DNA of 64,000 nt from Alphaproteobacteria bacterium (GCA_009929265.1 SAAU01000001.1:122245-186244); one strand, 5' to 3'; shown: positions 18,600 to 28,080, counted from the stretch's first letter. The notes: generated from the letters alone by a model not told the origin. Made by a program: numbers and translations.

Positions 18600-19070
18600 T
18601 TAATCTAAATTAAGCAAAAGCTTCACCTCATCGGACAACATTTCAATGGTCCAAGGCGGGTCCCAAACAAGCTTTATGTGGACTTTTCCAATCCCGTCAA
18701 TCATCGACACGCGTTCAGCTACAATCTCGGGCATTTCCTCGGCCATAGGGCATAAAGGAGACGTTAAAGTCATTTCAACTTCCGCGTCGCCTTCCTTTGT
18801 GATTTCAGTTTTATAAATAAGTCCTAAATCATACACATTTATCATAATTTCAGGATCATTCACCTCTCTTAAGGCTGCAATCAATTCTTCTTTAGACACA
18901 GGAGTCTGCCCTTCTTTTAAGGGAGCCCCTTTATGGACATTTATCTCTGGTATCTCACTTAAAAAAGCAGACAAATTATTTTCATCTTGTTTTTTCTTTT
19001 CCGCCTCGACATCTTTTTCATTTAAAGACGTCTTTAAAGAGGTTTTTTTCAAAATATCTTCTTTTTCCAT
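18600..19070 (-). CDS. sufT: SUF-associated MIP18/DUF59 protein (SufT-like)
   Basis: The 156-residue protein has a charged N-terminal extension of about 50 residues followed by a MIP18 (DUF59) domain. Diagnostic segments are LREVNDPEI, VYDLGLIY, TLTSPLCPMAEEMP with its conserved cysteine, and LVWDPPWTIEMLSDE. This family helps assemble or transfer Fe-S clusters. It is the last gene of the suf operon, 6 bp after sufS, which supports the role. The gene symbol follows usage for DUF59 genes in suf operons. Confidence 0.85.
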   Translation of the reverse strand: MEKEDILKKTSLKTSLNEKDVEAEKKKQDENNLSAFLSEIPEINVHKGAPLKEGQTPVSKEELIAALREVNDPEIMINVYDLGLIYKTEITKEGDAEVEMTLTSPLCPMAEEMPEIVAERVSMIDGIGKVHIKLVWDPPWTIEMLSDEVKLLLNLD

Positions 19071-19076
19071 CTTTTC

Positions 19077-20279
19077 CTACCTAAAAAAGTGTCTTGCTTT
19101 GTCTAAAGCTTTAACAAAAATATCCACATCTTCTTTATCATTATAAAGCCCTAAAGAAGCCCGCATAGAAGATGTAATTCCCAATCTTTTGTGAAGAGGT
19201 TCTGCGCAATGATATCCCGTCCTTAGGAAAACGCCTTGCTTATCTAAAAACATGGCGGCATCTTGAGGATGAATTCCCTCCATTGTAAAAGAGACAAGCC
19301 CCATGCGATTTGATTCTGGGCCATAGATTTTAAGCCCTTTTATTTGTTTCATCTCTTGATATAAATAGGCCGATACTTCCTGTTCATAAGATTCAATTTT
19401 ATCCATTCCAATTTCATTTATGTATGAGAGGGCCGCATCTAAGCCAATCGCTTCAATAATGGCTGGAGTCCCAGCTTCAAACTTAGCAGGAGGTTCGGCA
19501 AAAACAGTCTTTTCAATCGAAACAGATTGAACCATATCGCCGCCGGCTTGCCAAACAGGGAGATTTTGCAATTCTTTCTTTTTCCCATAAAGCACACCCA
19601 ATCCTGTTGGTCCATAAAGTTTATGTGCGGAAAAGACATAAAAATCGCAATCAAGCGTTTGCATATTTTGCCCTTGATGCACAATGCCTTGACACCCATC
19701 AATGATGGTTTTTGCCCCCACCAAATGCGCCTTTTCAATGATTTTTTTCACATCAAAATAAGCGCCTAATACATTGGAAGCTTGCGTGATTGAAACAATT
19801 TTTGTTTTAGAAGAAAGAAGTTTATCAAACTTATCAAAATCCAAAAAACCTTCTTCTGTAATATCTAAAAAATTAAGCTTTATGCCATGTTCAGCTGCCC
19901 AAATCTGCCAAGGGACAATATTGGAATGGTGCTCAGCAATGGAAACAATCACCTCGTCTCTTTTTTTCAAAGTCCGTCCCAAGGTTTGAACCAAAAGATT
20001 CAAAGATTCCGAGGCATTTCTTGTAAAAACAATTTCGTCAGAAGACGTGGCATGAATAAAATCTGCAACAGAGGCCCTTGCTTTTTCAAAAAGTTCCGTT
20101 GATTTTTCAGAAAAAAGATATATCCCCCGATGCACATTTGCAAATTCAGTTAAGGCAAAGGTGCTCATCGCATCCATCACACATTTTGGCTTTTGCGCAG
20201 AGGCGGCAGAATCAAAATAAACAAGAGGCTTTCCATAAACCTTTTGCTTAAAAATAGGGAAATCTTCTTTGCGCATCAT
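19077..20279 (-). CDS. sufS: Cysteine desulfurase SufS
   Basis: This is a PLP-dependent class V aminotransferase-fold enzyme that takes sulfur from cysteine for Fe-S cluster assembly. The 400 residues include VYFDSAASAQKP near the N-terminus, ISIAEHHSNIVPWQ-like text (here VSIAEHHSNIVPWQ), the PLP-lysine segment FSAHKLYGPTG, and the active-site Cys in RTGYHCAEPLHK. Two ATGs are adjacent (20279 and 20276); the AAGGAG site is 3 bases from the first and 6 from the second, so the second is equally possible. No SufE is seen in the cluster. Confidence 0.95.
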   Translation of the reverse strand: MMRKEDFPIFKQKVYGKPLVYFDSAASAQKPKCVMDAMSTFALTEFANVHRGIYLFSEKSTELFEKARASVADFIHATSSDEIVFTRNASESLNLLVQTLGRTLKKRDEVIVSIAEHHSNIVPWQIWAAEHGIKLNFLDITEEGFLDFDKFDKLLSSKTKIVSITQASNVLGAYFDVKKIIEKAHLVGAKTIIDGCQGIVHQGQNMQTLDCDFYVFSAHKLYGPTGLGVLYGKKKELQNLPVWQAGGDMVQSVSIEKTVFAEPPAKFEAGTPAIIEAIGLDAALSYINEIGMDKIESYEQEVSAYLYQEMKQIKGLKIYGPESNRMGLVSFTMEGIHPQDAAMFLDKQGVFLRTGYHCAEPLHKRLGITSSMRASLGLYNDKEDVDIFVKALDKARHFFR

Positions 20280-20286
20280 TTACTCC

Positions 20287-20961
20287 TTAAATCTTCTTTA
20301 CATCTAAAAAAGTTTTCCACTCTGGAAAATGTTCCTCTAACACACTAAAAAGGAATGCTTCAATTAGAATCTTTTTTGCTTCTTTTTCAGAAAAACCGCG
20401 GCTCATCAAATAAAAAATTTGATTCTCATCGAGCTGCCCAATGGCATTTCCGTGTGAGCAAACCACATCATCGTTGAAAATCTCAAGCTCTGGCTGACCG
20501 TTAACAAAAGATTCGTCTGATAAAAGAAGGGCTTTATGGGATTGATTAGCCTCCACCCCATTTGCCCCAGGATAGACCCGAATGAGCCCTTCAAATGTGT
20601 TTCTAGCTTCATCAAAAAGAACCCCACGCACCTTTTGATTGGACAAGGTGTCACAGGCTTCATGCAGAACGTTTATATTAAGGTGATTTTTCGCTTTTTC
20701 TCTTAGAATATACCCTACAGTAATATCAGCAACGGCCTTTTTTCCTGTCAAATGGACAACAAATTCTAAAGCTTGTCCTGTCGAAAATATGAAGGCTTTA
20801 TAGGAAGCCCCTTTTGGAACATAAATGTGAATTTTCCCCTTGGGTGCCATCAAAACATCTTCCTTTTGCTCCTTTTCTTGAAGGCACACGATTTTGGCGT
20901 CCTTCTCATCAAAAGAACGAATATTTGCCTGCTTTAAGATATCCCAATTTTCGCTTAACAT
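20287..20961 (-). CDS. sufD: Fe-S assembly scaffold protein SufD, short form
   Basis: SufD is the partner of SufB in the SufBC2D scaffold. This protein has only 224 residues, against about 400 in most proteobacteria. It retains the C-terminal part of the beta-helix core and the diagnostic CSHGNAIGQLDENQIFYLMS segment with the conserved His, followed by the helical tail. The N-terminal helical domain and first part of the beta-helix are missing. The frame is open, with no remnant upstream because sufC abuts it directly, so this looks like a genuinely short SufD rather than a recent truncation. Confidence 0.85.
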   Translation of the reverse strand: MLSENWDILKQANIRSFDEKDAKIVCLQEKEQKEDVLMAPKGKIHIYVPKGASYKAFIFSTGQALEFVVHLTGKKAVADITVGYILREKAKNHLNINVLHEACDTLSNQKVRGVLFDEARNTFEGLIRVYPGANGVEANQSHKALLLSDESFVNGQPELEIFNDDVVCSHGNAIGQLDENQIFYLMSRGFSEKEAKKILIEAFLFSVLEEHFPEWKTFLDVKKI

Positions 20962-21705
20962 TTACTCAAAAACTCCAAATCCTTCTTTGTAAACTTTATC
21001 AGCAAGCTCTTTGCCCCCTGATTGCACAAGGCGACCGTCTTTTAAGATATGGACAAAGTCTGGCTTTACATATTCCAAAAGCTTTTCATAATGCGTGATA
21101 AGCAGGAAAGCTCTTTGCTTTTCCTTCATTAAATTCACCCCAACAGAGACTTCTTTCAACGCATCCACATCAAGGCCAGAATCCAGTTCATCTAAAATGC
21201 AAAAATCAGGCTCTAAAACAGCCATTTGCAAAGTTTCCATCCGTTTCTTTTCCCCGCCAGAAAAGCCTACATTCAAAAACCGCTTTAAAAGGTCGTTTGA
21301 AATATTCAAAGCTTCTGCCCGCATTTTGATATGCTTCAAAAAATGCATCGCATCCAAAGGCGGCAAGTTCAAATAAGCTCTTTTCGCATTCAAGGCTTGT
21401 TTTAAGAAGGACGCATAAGACACCCCTTCCACCTCAACAGGATTTTGAAAAGCCATAAAAACCCCTTCATTGGCACGAATATCAGGCGTCATCTCAACCA
21501 AATTCTTTCCCTTAAACAAGATTTCCCCTTCACTCACTTGGTATAAAGGATTTCCCACAATGACGTTCGACAACGTGCTTTTTCCAGAGCCATTTGGTCC
21601 CATAATGACATGGGTCGTTCCTGCTTCTATCGTTAAATTAACTCCCTTTAGAATTTCTCTTTTTCCAATAGAAGTACGTAAATTTTTAATTTCAAGTAAT
21701 GGCAT
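20962..21705 (-). CDS. sufC: Fe-S assembly ATPase SufC
   Basis: This is an ABC-type ATPase of the SufBC2D scaffold. The 247 residues have the Walker A loop GPNGSGKST (about 36-44), a Q-loop FQNPVE, the signature NVGFSGGEKKR, the Walker B region DFCILDELDSGLDVDA and the switch His in LLITHYEKLL. The start shares one base with the sufB stop. Confidence 0.97.
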   Translation of the reverse strand: MPLLEIKNLRTSIGKREILKGVNLTIEAGTTHVIMGPNGSGKSTLSNVIVGNPLYQVSEGEILFKGKNLVEMTPDIRANEGVFMAFQNPVEVEGVSYASFLKQALNAKRAYLNLPPLDAMHFLKHIKMRAEALNISNDLLKRFLNVGFSGGEKKRMETLQMAVLEPDFCILDELDSGLDVDALKEVSVGVNLMKEKQRAFLLITHYEKLLEYVKPDFVHILKDGRLVQSGGKELADKVYKEGFGVFE

Positions 21706-23162
21706 TATCCGACACTTCCTTCTAATGTAAGTCCGATTAAGCTGACTGCCTCAACGGCAAATTCCATCGGAAGCTTTTGCATGACTTCCTTACAAAATCC
21801 ATTGACAATTAAAGCGGTTGCTTGTTCTTCTGTTAACCCTCTTTGTTCTAGGTAAAATAACTGATCTTCACTGATTTTTGAGGTTGTCGCCTCATGCTCT
21901 AAAACGGCCGTTTTTGACGCGTCTTCAAAGACCGGAACCGTATGGGCCCCACATTTATTTCCAATCAGCAAACTATCACATTTGGACGAATTTTTTGCAT
22001 TTTTTGCATTTTTTGAAAAGCGAACTAACCCTCTATAGGTTGAATTTGAATTTCCAGCCGAAATCCCTTTTGAGATAATCAAAGACGATGTTTCTTTTCC
22101 TAAGTGAATCATCTTTGTTCCTGTATCGGCTTGTTGATAATTGTTTGTCAAAGCAACGGAATAAAATTCTCCCCGACTTCTGTCTCCTTTAAGAACGCAA
22201 CTTGGATATTTCCACGTAATAGCAGAGCCCGTCTCTACCTGTGTCCAAGAAAGCTTTGCATCATCAAAACAAACCCCTCTTTTGGTCACAAAGTTGTAAA
22301 TCCCGCCTTGTCCATTTTTATCGCCAGGAAACCAATTTTGAACTGTGGAATATTTAACCTCAGCCCTATCTTTAACAACAATTTCAACGACTGCCCCATG
22401 CAGTTGATTTTCATCCCGTTGCGGGGCGGTGCACCCCTCTAAATAACTAACGTAAGAATCCTCATCTGCCACAATCAAAGTCCGTTCAAATTGTCCTGCT
22501 TTTTTCGTATTCATCCGAAAATAACTTGATAAATCCATCGGGCTTCGAACCCCTTTTGGAATATAAACAAAGGTCCCATCTGAAAAAACAGCACTATTTA
22601 GGCAAGCAAAATAATTGTCCATATACGGCACAACTGTTCCCATATATTCCTTAATCAACTCAGGATATTCTTGAACAGCCTCGCCCATAGAACAGAAAAT
22701 AATCCCCATTTTCTTCAGTCTGTCTTTATAGGTTGTTGCAACCGAAACACTGTCAAAAACAGCATCCACAGCAACACCGGCCAGAACTTCTTGCTCTTTT
22801 AATGGAATTCCAAGCTTTTTATAGGCTTCTAACAGATCAGGATCTACTTCATCTAAACTTTTTGGAGCATTCTGCTTTTTAGGGGACGCATAGTAGTAAA
22901 TATCTTGATAATCAATAGGCGGATAAGAGATTTTTCCCCAGTGATGAGGTTCCTCCAAAGTCAACCAATGACGATAGGCCTTCAGCCTTCTTTCTAAAAG
23001 CCATTCAGGTTCTTTTTTTTGAGCAGAAATAAACCGAATAATATCCTCAGAAAGTCCTTTTGGAGCCGTATTAGAATCAATATCAGATGCGAATCCGTAC
23101 TGGTACTTTTCTTCACTTAAACGTTTTATTTTTGAAATAAATTCTTCTTTAGACATAGACAC
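21705..23162 (-). CDS. sufB: Fe-S cluster assembly protein SufB
   Basis: SufB is the main scaffold on which the cluster is built. The 485 residues match the family from end to end: [63 protein letters not shown] and [16 protein letters not shown], the last containing conserved His/Glu positions. It is the first gene of the sufB-sufC-sufD-sufS-sufT operon. No sufA/IscU carrier or IscR/RirA-type regulator adjoins the operon. Confidence 0.97.
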   Translation of the reverse strand: MSMSKEEFISKIKRLSEEKYQYGFASDIDSNTAPKGLSEDIIRFISAQKKEPEWLLERRLKAYRHWLTLEEPHHWGKISYPPIDYQDIYYYASPKKQNAPKSLDEVDPDLLEAYKKLGIPLKEQEVLAGVAVDAVFDSVSVATTYKDRLKKMGIIFCSMGEAVQEYPELIKEYMGTVVPYMDNYFACLNSAVFSDGTFVYIPKGVRSPMDLSSYFRMNTKKAGQFERTLIVADEDSYVSYLEGCTAPQRDENQLHGAVVEIVVKDRAEVKYSTVQNWFPGDKNGQGGIYNFVTKRGVCFDDAKLSWTQVETGSAITWKYPSCVLKGDRSRGEFYSVALTNNYQQADTGTKMIHLGKETSSLIISKGISAGNSNSTYRGLVRFSKNAKNAKNSSKCDSLLIGNKCGAHTVPVFEDASKTAVLEHEATTSKISEDQLFYLEQRGLTEEQATALIVNGFCKEVMQKLPMEFAVEAVSLIGLTLEGSVG

Positions 23163-23217
23163 CTCTTTTTATAGACACTAAAGATGGTGTTTTTTATGCA
23201 AAAAGTCAATATTTTTC

Positions 23218-23245
23218 TTGAAAAAAGAAAAAAAATCGCTACAAT
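23218..23245 (+). promoter_or_regulatory. Putative sigma-70 promoter for the PAS/GGDEF-like gene
   Basis: TTGAAA (23218-23223), a 16-base spacer and TACAAT (23240-23245) lie about 40 bases before the likely start, in the divergent gap with sufB. Confidence 0.45.
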
Positions 23246-23286
23246 TTTTATAAGTTGTTGAAAAGTCGTTTTTATGGGGAATGGGG

Positions 23287-24288
23287 ATGCAAGACTTTTG
23301 TTTATTAACTAAATTGCGATTAAAAAGAAAAAAAACATCTGATGAGAAGGAAGATTCTTCATCGGATTCATCGGACTCATCTCAATCAACGTCTTTTTTA
23401 AAAAAGGAAGAAAGAAACGCTTGCCTTAATTCCATTTCGGATGAAGAAATCCTCTCTTTAATAAAAGAACGTCTTTTTACCCCTGCTCTTTTGGAAACTT
23501 TTAGATTTGAATGCGATAAAAAAGGAACCCTTTTAGAAATTAACAACGACTTTTTGACCCGTCTTGATTTTTCAAGAGAAGAAATCTTAGGAAGACCAAT
23601 TTACGAAACATTTTTAGGAAGAAATGAAACGGAGGGAAAAGAGCTTCTCTCCAAAATTTTTAAATACGGAGAACTTTATACAGAAAACGTCGCGCCTTGT
23701 CGTAAAAAATCCCTTGAAAGTTGTTATGTCTCTTGGACAAATCGCCTTAACAGAAATAAAAGAAACACAGCACAAACATTACTTGCGGTAGGTATAGAAA
23801 TTACAAATAAAAAACGACTCGAAAAAACTTTGTCTAAGTTTTTGACTGAAGATAAAGTTCTTCCTGTTTTGAACAAGGATGTTTTTCTTGAAAAATCTGC
23901 ATTAGAAATTGAAAAAGCACACTTTTTAAAAGTCCCGTTAACGCTTATGACAATAGAATTAGGGTATTTTTATGATGTGTCAAAAACAAAAAATCCTGAT
24001 TTTTCTGATGAGATTTTGACAAATGTAGCTCTTATTTTACAAAAAAAGTGTCAAAAATTTAATTTAATCACGCGCCTTCATGACACCGTTTTTGCCATTC
24101 TCTTTTTGGGGCTTAATATGGAAAAAACCCTAGAAAAAGCTAAGGAAATTAAAAACGAGCTCATTAAACAAAGCTTTAAAAACAAGTTTAATGAAAGCTT
24201 TATCACCCCCTCTTTTAATGTTGTAGAAGCTGAAAACAGTAAAGAAACTATTGACTCTTTACTCCAAAAAGCGAATATTAAGATATGA
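23287..24288 (+). CDS. PAS-domain protein with degenerate GGDEF domain
   Basis: The protein has 333 residues from the preferred start at 23287 (GGGGA lies 6 bases upstream; another ATG at 23281 has no spacing for it). A basic and Ser/Asp-rich N-terminus (to about 50) is followed by a PAS domain (about 65-180; FECDKKGTLLEINNDFL and GRPIYETFLG). A GGDEF-like fold comes next (about 195-333). Where the GGDEF motif is expected (R-x-GGDEF) the sequence reads ITRLHDTVFAILF, so the catalytic residues are gone and it should not make c-di-GMP. It may sense a ligand or bind nucleotide. The output partner is unknown; galM follows 21 bp downstream. Confidence 0.65.
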   Translation: MQDFCLLTKLRLKRKKTSDEKEDSSSDSSDSSQSTSFLKKEERNACLNSISDEEILSLIKERLFTPALLETFRFECDKKGTLLEINNDFLTRLDFSREEILGRPIYETFLGRNETEGKELLSKIFKYGELYTENVAPCRKKSLESCYVSWTNRLNRNKRNTAQTLLAVGIEITNKKRLEKTLSKFLTEDKVLPVLNKDVFLEKSALEIEKAHFLKVPLTLMTIELGYFYDVSKTKNPDFSDEILTNVALILQKKCQKFNLITRLHDTVFAILFLGLNMEKTLEKAKEIKNELIKQSFKNKFNESFITPSFNVVEAENSKETIDSLLQKANIKI

Positions 24289-24309
24289 AACGAATTCGAG
24301 GAAGTAGAT

Positions 24310-25215
24310 ATGAATAAAATAATTCATCTAAAAAATGCAATTTTAGAATGTGGTATTCTACCTGAATGTGGCGGAAGTTTAAGCTATCTTAAATTCTTTG
24401 GAAAAGATGGCAAAGAATTTCATGTTTTACGACCGGCTCATGCCTCCGCCTTTGATAGAAAGGACGCAAACGGAATGTCCTTATTCCCTCTTGTCCCTTA
24501 TTCAAACCGAATTCGAAAAGGAAAATTCGTTTACTGGGGCATTTTAAGAAAAGTCCCAAAGAATAAAACAGGGTGTGCAGATCCTATCCATGGAGATGGT
24601 TGGGTTAGTACTTGGAGTGCCCAAAACAAGACAGAAACGTCAATCACACTTAAACTTGTCCATGACAAAGATAAAGGGGGCTTTCCTTTTTCCTATGAAT
24701 CCTTTGTCACTTATACATTAGAGGACAACACATTTAAAGTTGACGTTGAAATTAAAAATACTTCCACACTTCCGATGCCATGCGGAATGGGGATTCATCC
24801 TTATTTTCCAAAATCTTCTTTAGTTGAGGTTCAATTTAAATCAAAAGTTGTATGGGCTCATGAATTAGATACATTGATTAACGGGCCTTATAAAACACCT
24901 GAAAAGTGGAATTTTGATACACAAAAACCACTTGGAAATTTGGAAATGGACACCTGCTTTGGCGGCAATGATGGTTCGTCAAAAATCTTCTATCCAAAGA
25001 CAGGGTTAACCGTTGAAATGAAGGGTTATCCTGACTTTTCACATCTTGTGCTTTATGCGCCAAGAAATAAATCTTTCTTTGCTTTAGAACATGTCACAAA
25101 CGCAAATGATGCCTTTAATTTGGCAACAAATAGCGTTATTGGAACGGGAATTAAAAGTATCGGTCCAAACGAAACTATCAAGGAAACGATTGAACTCTCC
25201 ATCTGTCAACAATAA
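24310..25215 (+). CDS. Aldose 1-epimerase family protein
   Basis: This is a galactose mutarotase-like enzyme that interconverts the alpha and beta anomers of a sugar. The 301 residues show the fold's landmarks: an early NRI-type segment PYSNRIRKGKF, the His-containing DPIHGDGWVSTW, and GMGIHPYFP with the second catalytic-region His; the general-base Glu is probably the one in FFALEHVTNAND near the end. Sugar specificity cannot be assigned. The stop is only 14 bp from the convergent end of the DpnII endonuclease gene, with no terminator between. Confidence 0.85.
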   Translation: MNKIIHLKNAILECGILPECGGSLSYLKFFGKDGKEFHVLRPAHASAFDRKDANGMSLFPLVPYSNRIRKGKFVYWGILRKVPKNKTGCADPIHGDGWVSTWSAQNKTETSITLKLVHDKDKGGFPFSYESFVTYTLEDNTFKVDVEIKNTSTLPMPCGMGIHPYFPKSSLVEVQFKSKVVWAHELDTLINGPYKTPEKWNFDTQKPLGNLEMDTCFGGNDGSSKIFYPKTGLTVEMKGYPDFSHLVLYAPRNKSFFALEHVTNANDAFNLATNSVIGTGIKSIGPNETIKETIELSICQQ

Positions 25216-25229
25216 CTTCCTATTGCATT

Positions 25230-26132
25230 TTATTTTCCAGAAAGAAGATCCTTTAAAACACCTCTTTGTATCATTTCAAGATTTAAAATAAAATCGATTG
25301 AATCAAAGGCATCTTTTAGTGGTTTTTTAGAAGAATACCAACCAATCCCATCGGTTATCCAAATAAATTGATGCCCATCTTTTTTCCATTGTGAAAAAAT
25401 CTCTGTATATTCTCCTGCTGTGGATTTTAACTTAGAGCCTCCAGTTTTATAGTAATTTGTTTCAATCAAAAACAATTGCTTAGAAGTATTTACAGCAAAA
25501 TCTATTCTTTTTGAAGATTCTTTTACAGTAATATTTTTATTCCACTTTTCCTTTATATCCTTTGCAGTTGCTTGTCTAATATAAGAAAACTTACATTTTA
25601 AACATATCTCTTTCAAGAATTCTTCCACAATATCTTCCATTAGAGAACCTGTTCTATTTTTTCTTCCATTTGTATCTAACCCAACTTCAACCCCTAAAAA
25701 ATAATCAGGAATAGATTTTATTTGTTTTTTTGATAAACGTTCTAAAAAACCAACTTCTTTCATAAAATTCACAGCCTTATCGATATTTCCATTTTTAGAA
25801 AAATCATACTCTGAAAATTCAAAACTTCTACTATTAGATAGCAGTTTTATTTTTTTATCTCTAAGCGCAATTAAACATGGTAAAATTTGTATTAATTTTG
25901 GATATTCTTTTAATATAGATCTTAATTCTTCTTCAATATTTTCTTTCCCTATTAGCACATTTAAAATATTCAAAAAAATTTCAACATTTGAATATTTTTT
26001 TAAAACCTTATCCCAATCAACAAAAAAATCGAACCCATTAATTGTTTCCTTAAAATTATTAACTAAAAAAGAAAAGACTTCTTCATTATTAGAACAATTT
26101 AATTTCTTTTTTAAATAAATATTCTCTTTCAT
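25230..26132 (-). CDS. dpnB: Type II restriction endonuclease, DpnII family (GATC)
   Basis: This is the endonuclease of a DpnII-type restriction-modification system, expected to cut unmethylated GATC. The 300 residues show DpnII-family features: DYFLGVEVGLDTNGRKNRTG in the middle, then YIRQATAKDI, and a nuclease core RIDFAVN...LFLIETNYYKTGGSK (about 205-235) with Asp and Glu in PD-(D/E)XK-like positions. The order dpnM-dpnA-dpnB and the overlapping starts match the known system. The start overlaps the dpnA stop by four bases. The gene is strikingly AT-rich, with many AAA/ATA/TTA codons, compared with neighbouring housekeeping genes. Specificity is by family resemblance. Confidence 0.88.
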   Translation of the reverse strand: MKENIYLKKKLNCSNNEEVFSFLVNNFKETINGFDFFVDWDKVLKKYSNVEIFLNILNVLIGKENIEEELRSILKEYPKLIQILPCLIALRDKKIKLLSNSRSFEFSEYDFSKNGNIDKAVNFMKEVGFLERLSKKQIKSIPDYFLGVEVGLDTNGRKNRTGSLMEDIVEEFLKEICLKCKFSYIRQATAKDIKEKWNKNITVKESSKRIDFAVNTSKQLFLIETNYYKTGGSKLKSTAGEYTEIFSQWKKDGHQFIWITDGIGWYSSKKPLKDAFDSIDFILNLEMIQRGVLKDLLSGK

Positions 26133-26914
26133 TCTTTATTCCTTTCTTTTTCTTGAACATCAAGCAATCTCTTCTCAGCCACATCAAAAAATTCTTTTTC
26201 TTTTTCGATTCCAACAAATTTTCTTCCGTATTTTAAAGCCGCAACCCCTGTTGTTCCACTTCCCATAAAAGGATCTAAAATTAAATCCCCTTCATTTGTA
26301 GAAGCCAGGATAATTCTTTCCAATAATTCTAAAGGCTTTTGTGTCGGGTGTTTCCCGAATTTTTTTTCTTCTCTTTTAGGGGTATTTATAGCCCAAACAC
26401 TTCTCATTTGAGTATTAGGTTTTTTGATAAAATCTTTTGGAAAATCACCATTTTTCATTTCATCATAATTAAAAATATGTTTTTCTTTTTTATTTTTCTT
26501 AGCCCAAATAAGCGTTTCATGGCTTGCTGTAAAATAACGACATGAAAGATTTGGACTGGCATTTGGCTTAAACCAAGATATATCATTTAAAATATGAAAC
26601 CCTAATGATTGCAGCGCAAATCCACAAGAATAAATACTATGATATGTTCCAGAAACCCAAAGAGTTCCGTTTGATTTTAAAACTCTTTGACAGGCTTTTA
26701 ACCATCTTTTATGGAACTCAAAATCCTCTTCTAATCCTTTACTTTTATCCCATTTTCCTTTGTTTACAGAGACAACTTTTCCGCTACTGCAAGTAAATCC
26801 ACCATTTGAAAGCATATAAGGAGGATCAGAAAAAATCATATCAAATGTATTTTCTGGTATTTCTTCTAAAGTTTTAAAACAGTCTTCACAATATAATCTA
26901 AAATTTTTAATCAT
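26129..26914 (-). CDS. dpnA: DNA adenine methyltransferase, DpnA type (beta class)
   Basis: This is the second methyltransferase of DpnII systems, able in the classical case to methylate GATC on single-stranded DNA. The 261 residues have the beta-class order: the catalytic DPPY motif first (FSDPPYMLSNGG, about 30-41), then the SAM-binding FxGxG-type motif near the C-terminus (DPFMGSGTTGVAAL). The KHPTQKP segment typical of this class lies just before it. The start overlaps the dpnM stop by eight bases. Composition is as AT-rich as the rest of the cassette. Confidence 0.9.
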   Translation of the reverse strand: MIKNFRLYCEDCFKTLEEIPENTFDMIFSDPPYMLSNGGFTCSSGKVVSVNKGKWDKSKGLEEDFEFHKRWLKACQRVLKSNGTLWVSGTYHSIYSCGFALQSLGFHILNDISWFKPNASPNLSCRYFTASHETLIWAKKNKKEKHIFNYDEMKNGDFPKDFIKKPNTQMRSVWAINTPKREEKKFGKHPTQKPLELLERIILASTNEGDLILDPFMGSGTTGVAALKYGRKFVGIEKEKEFFDVAEKRLLDVQEKERNKE

Positions 26915-27812
26915 AATTTGTAATTAAAAGTTCTTTAATTTTCCCTCTATTTTTTGAATTTGAATTTATCATTCTTTTTACTAGTATTCTTTTTATATTG
27001 TATTTTTCATATAAGCAATCAAAAAAATCATCATCTTTTTCATTTTTAGGATCAGAATTACTCAACATTTGAAAAGATTTTTTATCATTAACTGCATCAA
27101 AAATTTCTTTTAATCTAATTTGCTCTTTATCGTCAAAAAGAGTTGATTGATAGGTATTAAACGATGTTTTTTTTATAGGCCGATAAGGAGGATCGTAGTA
27201 TACAAAAGTATTTTCATCAGCAAAATCTAAAACTTTTGAAAAATCACATTGAAAAAATTCAACTTTTTCTAAAGCTTTTGAGAATGCCCTCAGATTATTC
27301 TCATCATAAATATTTGGATTTTTATATCTTCCCATAGGAACATTAAAATATCCGTCTTTATTTACTCTATACAATCCATTAAAACACGTTTTATTAAGAA
27401 ATAAGGTAAAAGAAGCTCTTTTTATAAATTTTTTTTGAAAAGAATTCGCATTTATTTTTTTATCAAAGGTATTGTATTTATCCCTAATTTTATAATAAAA
27501 CTCATTTTTATCAGATGCTTTTTCGTATTTTTTTTTTAATATACTTATCTCATCTATAAAATCTTCTACATTTTCTTGAAGGGTTTTATATAAAATAATC
27601 AACTCTGGATTTATATCAAATAAATATGCTTTATCAAAAGAATAGTTATTAAAAATATCCAAAAAAACAGAGCCCCCGCCTAAAAAAGGTTCTATATATG
27701 TCTTAATTTTTCCTTTTTTTAACACTTTAGGATATCGCTTTGATATTTGAGGAATTATACCATTTTTTCCCCCAGCCCATTTTAAAATAGGTTTAACTAA
27801 ACTTTCTTGCAT
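26907..27812 (-). CDS. dpnM: DNA adenine methyltransferase, Dam/DpnM type (alpha class)
   Basis: This is the main protective methyltransferase, modifying adenine in double-stranded GATC. The 301 residues show KWAGGK near the N-terminus, the SAM-binding EPFLGGGSVFLD, the family block NKTCFNGLYRVN, and the catalytic VYYDPPYRP near 185-195. It is the first gene of the dpnMAB cassette, so protection would be made before cutting begins. A promoter-like sequence lies about 35-60 bases upstream. Confidence 0.93.
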   Translation of the reverse strand: MQESLVKPILKWAGGKNGIIPQISKRYPKVLKKGKIKTYIEPFLGGGSVFLDIFNNYSFDKAYLFDINPELIILYKTLQENVEDFIDEISILKKKYEKASDKNEFYYKIRDKYNTFDKKINANSFQKKFIKRASFTLFLNKTCFNGLYRVNKDGYFNVPMGRYKNPNIYDENNLRAFSKALEKVEFFQCDFSKVLDFADENTFVYYDPPYRPIKKTSFNTYQSTLFDDKEQIRLKEIFDAVNDKKSFQMLSNSDPKNEKDDDFFDCLYEKYNIKRILVKRMINSNSKNRGKIKELLITNYD

Positions 27813-27845
27813 AAGGGTTCTTTCGTTATTTATTTGATTGAATTT

Positions 27846-27873
27846 AGTTTAAGTGATTTTAAAGATTTTTCAA
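27846..27873 (-). promoter_or_regulatory. Putative promoter of the dpnMAB cassette
   Basis: On the minus strand, TTGAAA (27873-27868), a 16-base spacer and TAAACT (27851-27846) lie about 34 bases before dpnM. The remaining gap to 28040 is AT-rich with no other structure that I can support. Confidence 0.4.
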
Positions 27874-28040
27874 CTTTTATCTAATATTTCTTTATTAAAA
27901 AATTTTACATCTCCCTCTTATATTCTTCAAAGTTTTTTCAATAAGGTAATCCTTACAACATCCTATTAAAGAAAGTCCCCTTTCTTTGTATCTAAAGAAA
28001 CACATCTTTTTATATAAAGATAACACTTTGATAAAACAAA

Positions 28041-28077
28041 AAAAATCCCACGCTTTTTCAAGTATGGGATTTCCTTT
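28041..28077 (-). terminator. Intrinsic terminator after tRNA-Val
   Basis: On the minus strand the arm AAATCCCA pairs with TGGGATTT across a 14-base loop and runs into eight Ts, immediately 3' of the tRNA CCA end. Confidence 0.8.
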
Positions 28078-28080
28078 AAT

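Noticed and set aside
21990-22020. Tandem repeat in sufB (KNAKNAKN)
   Set aside because: The segment aligns in length with the normal SufB sequence KAKNAR, so there is no expansion.
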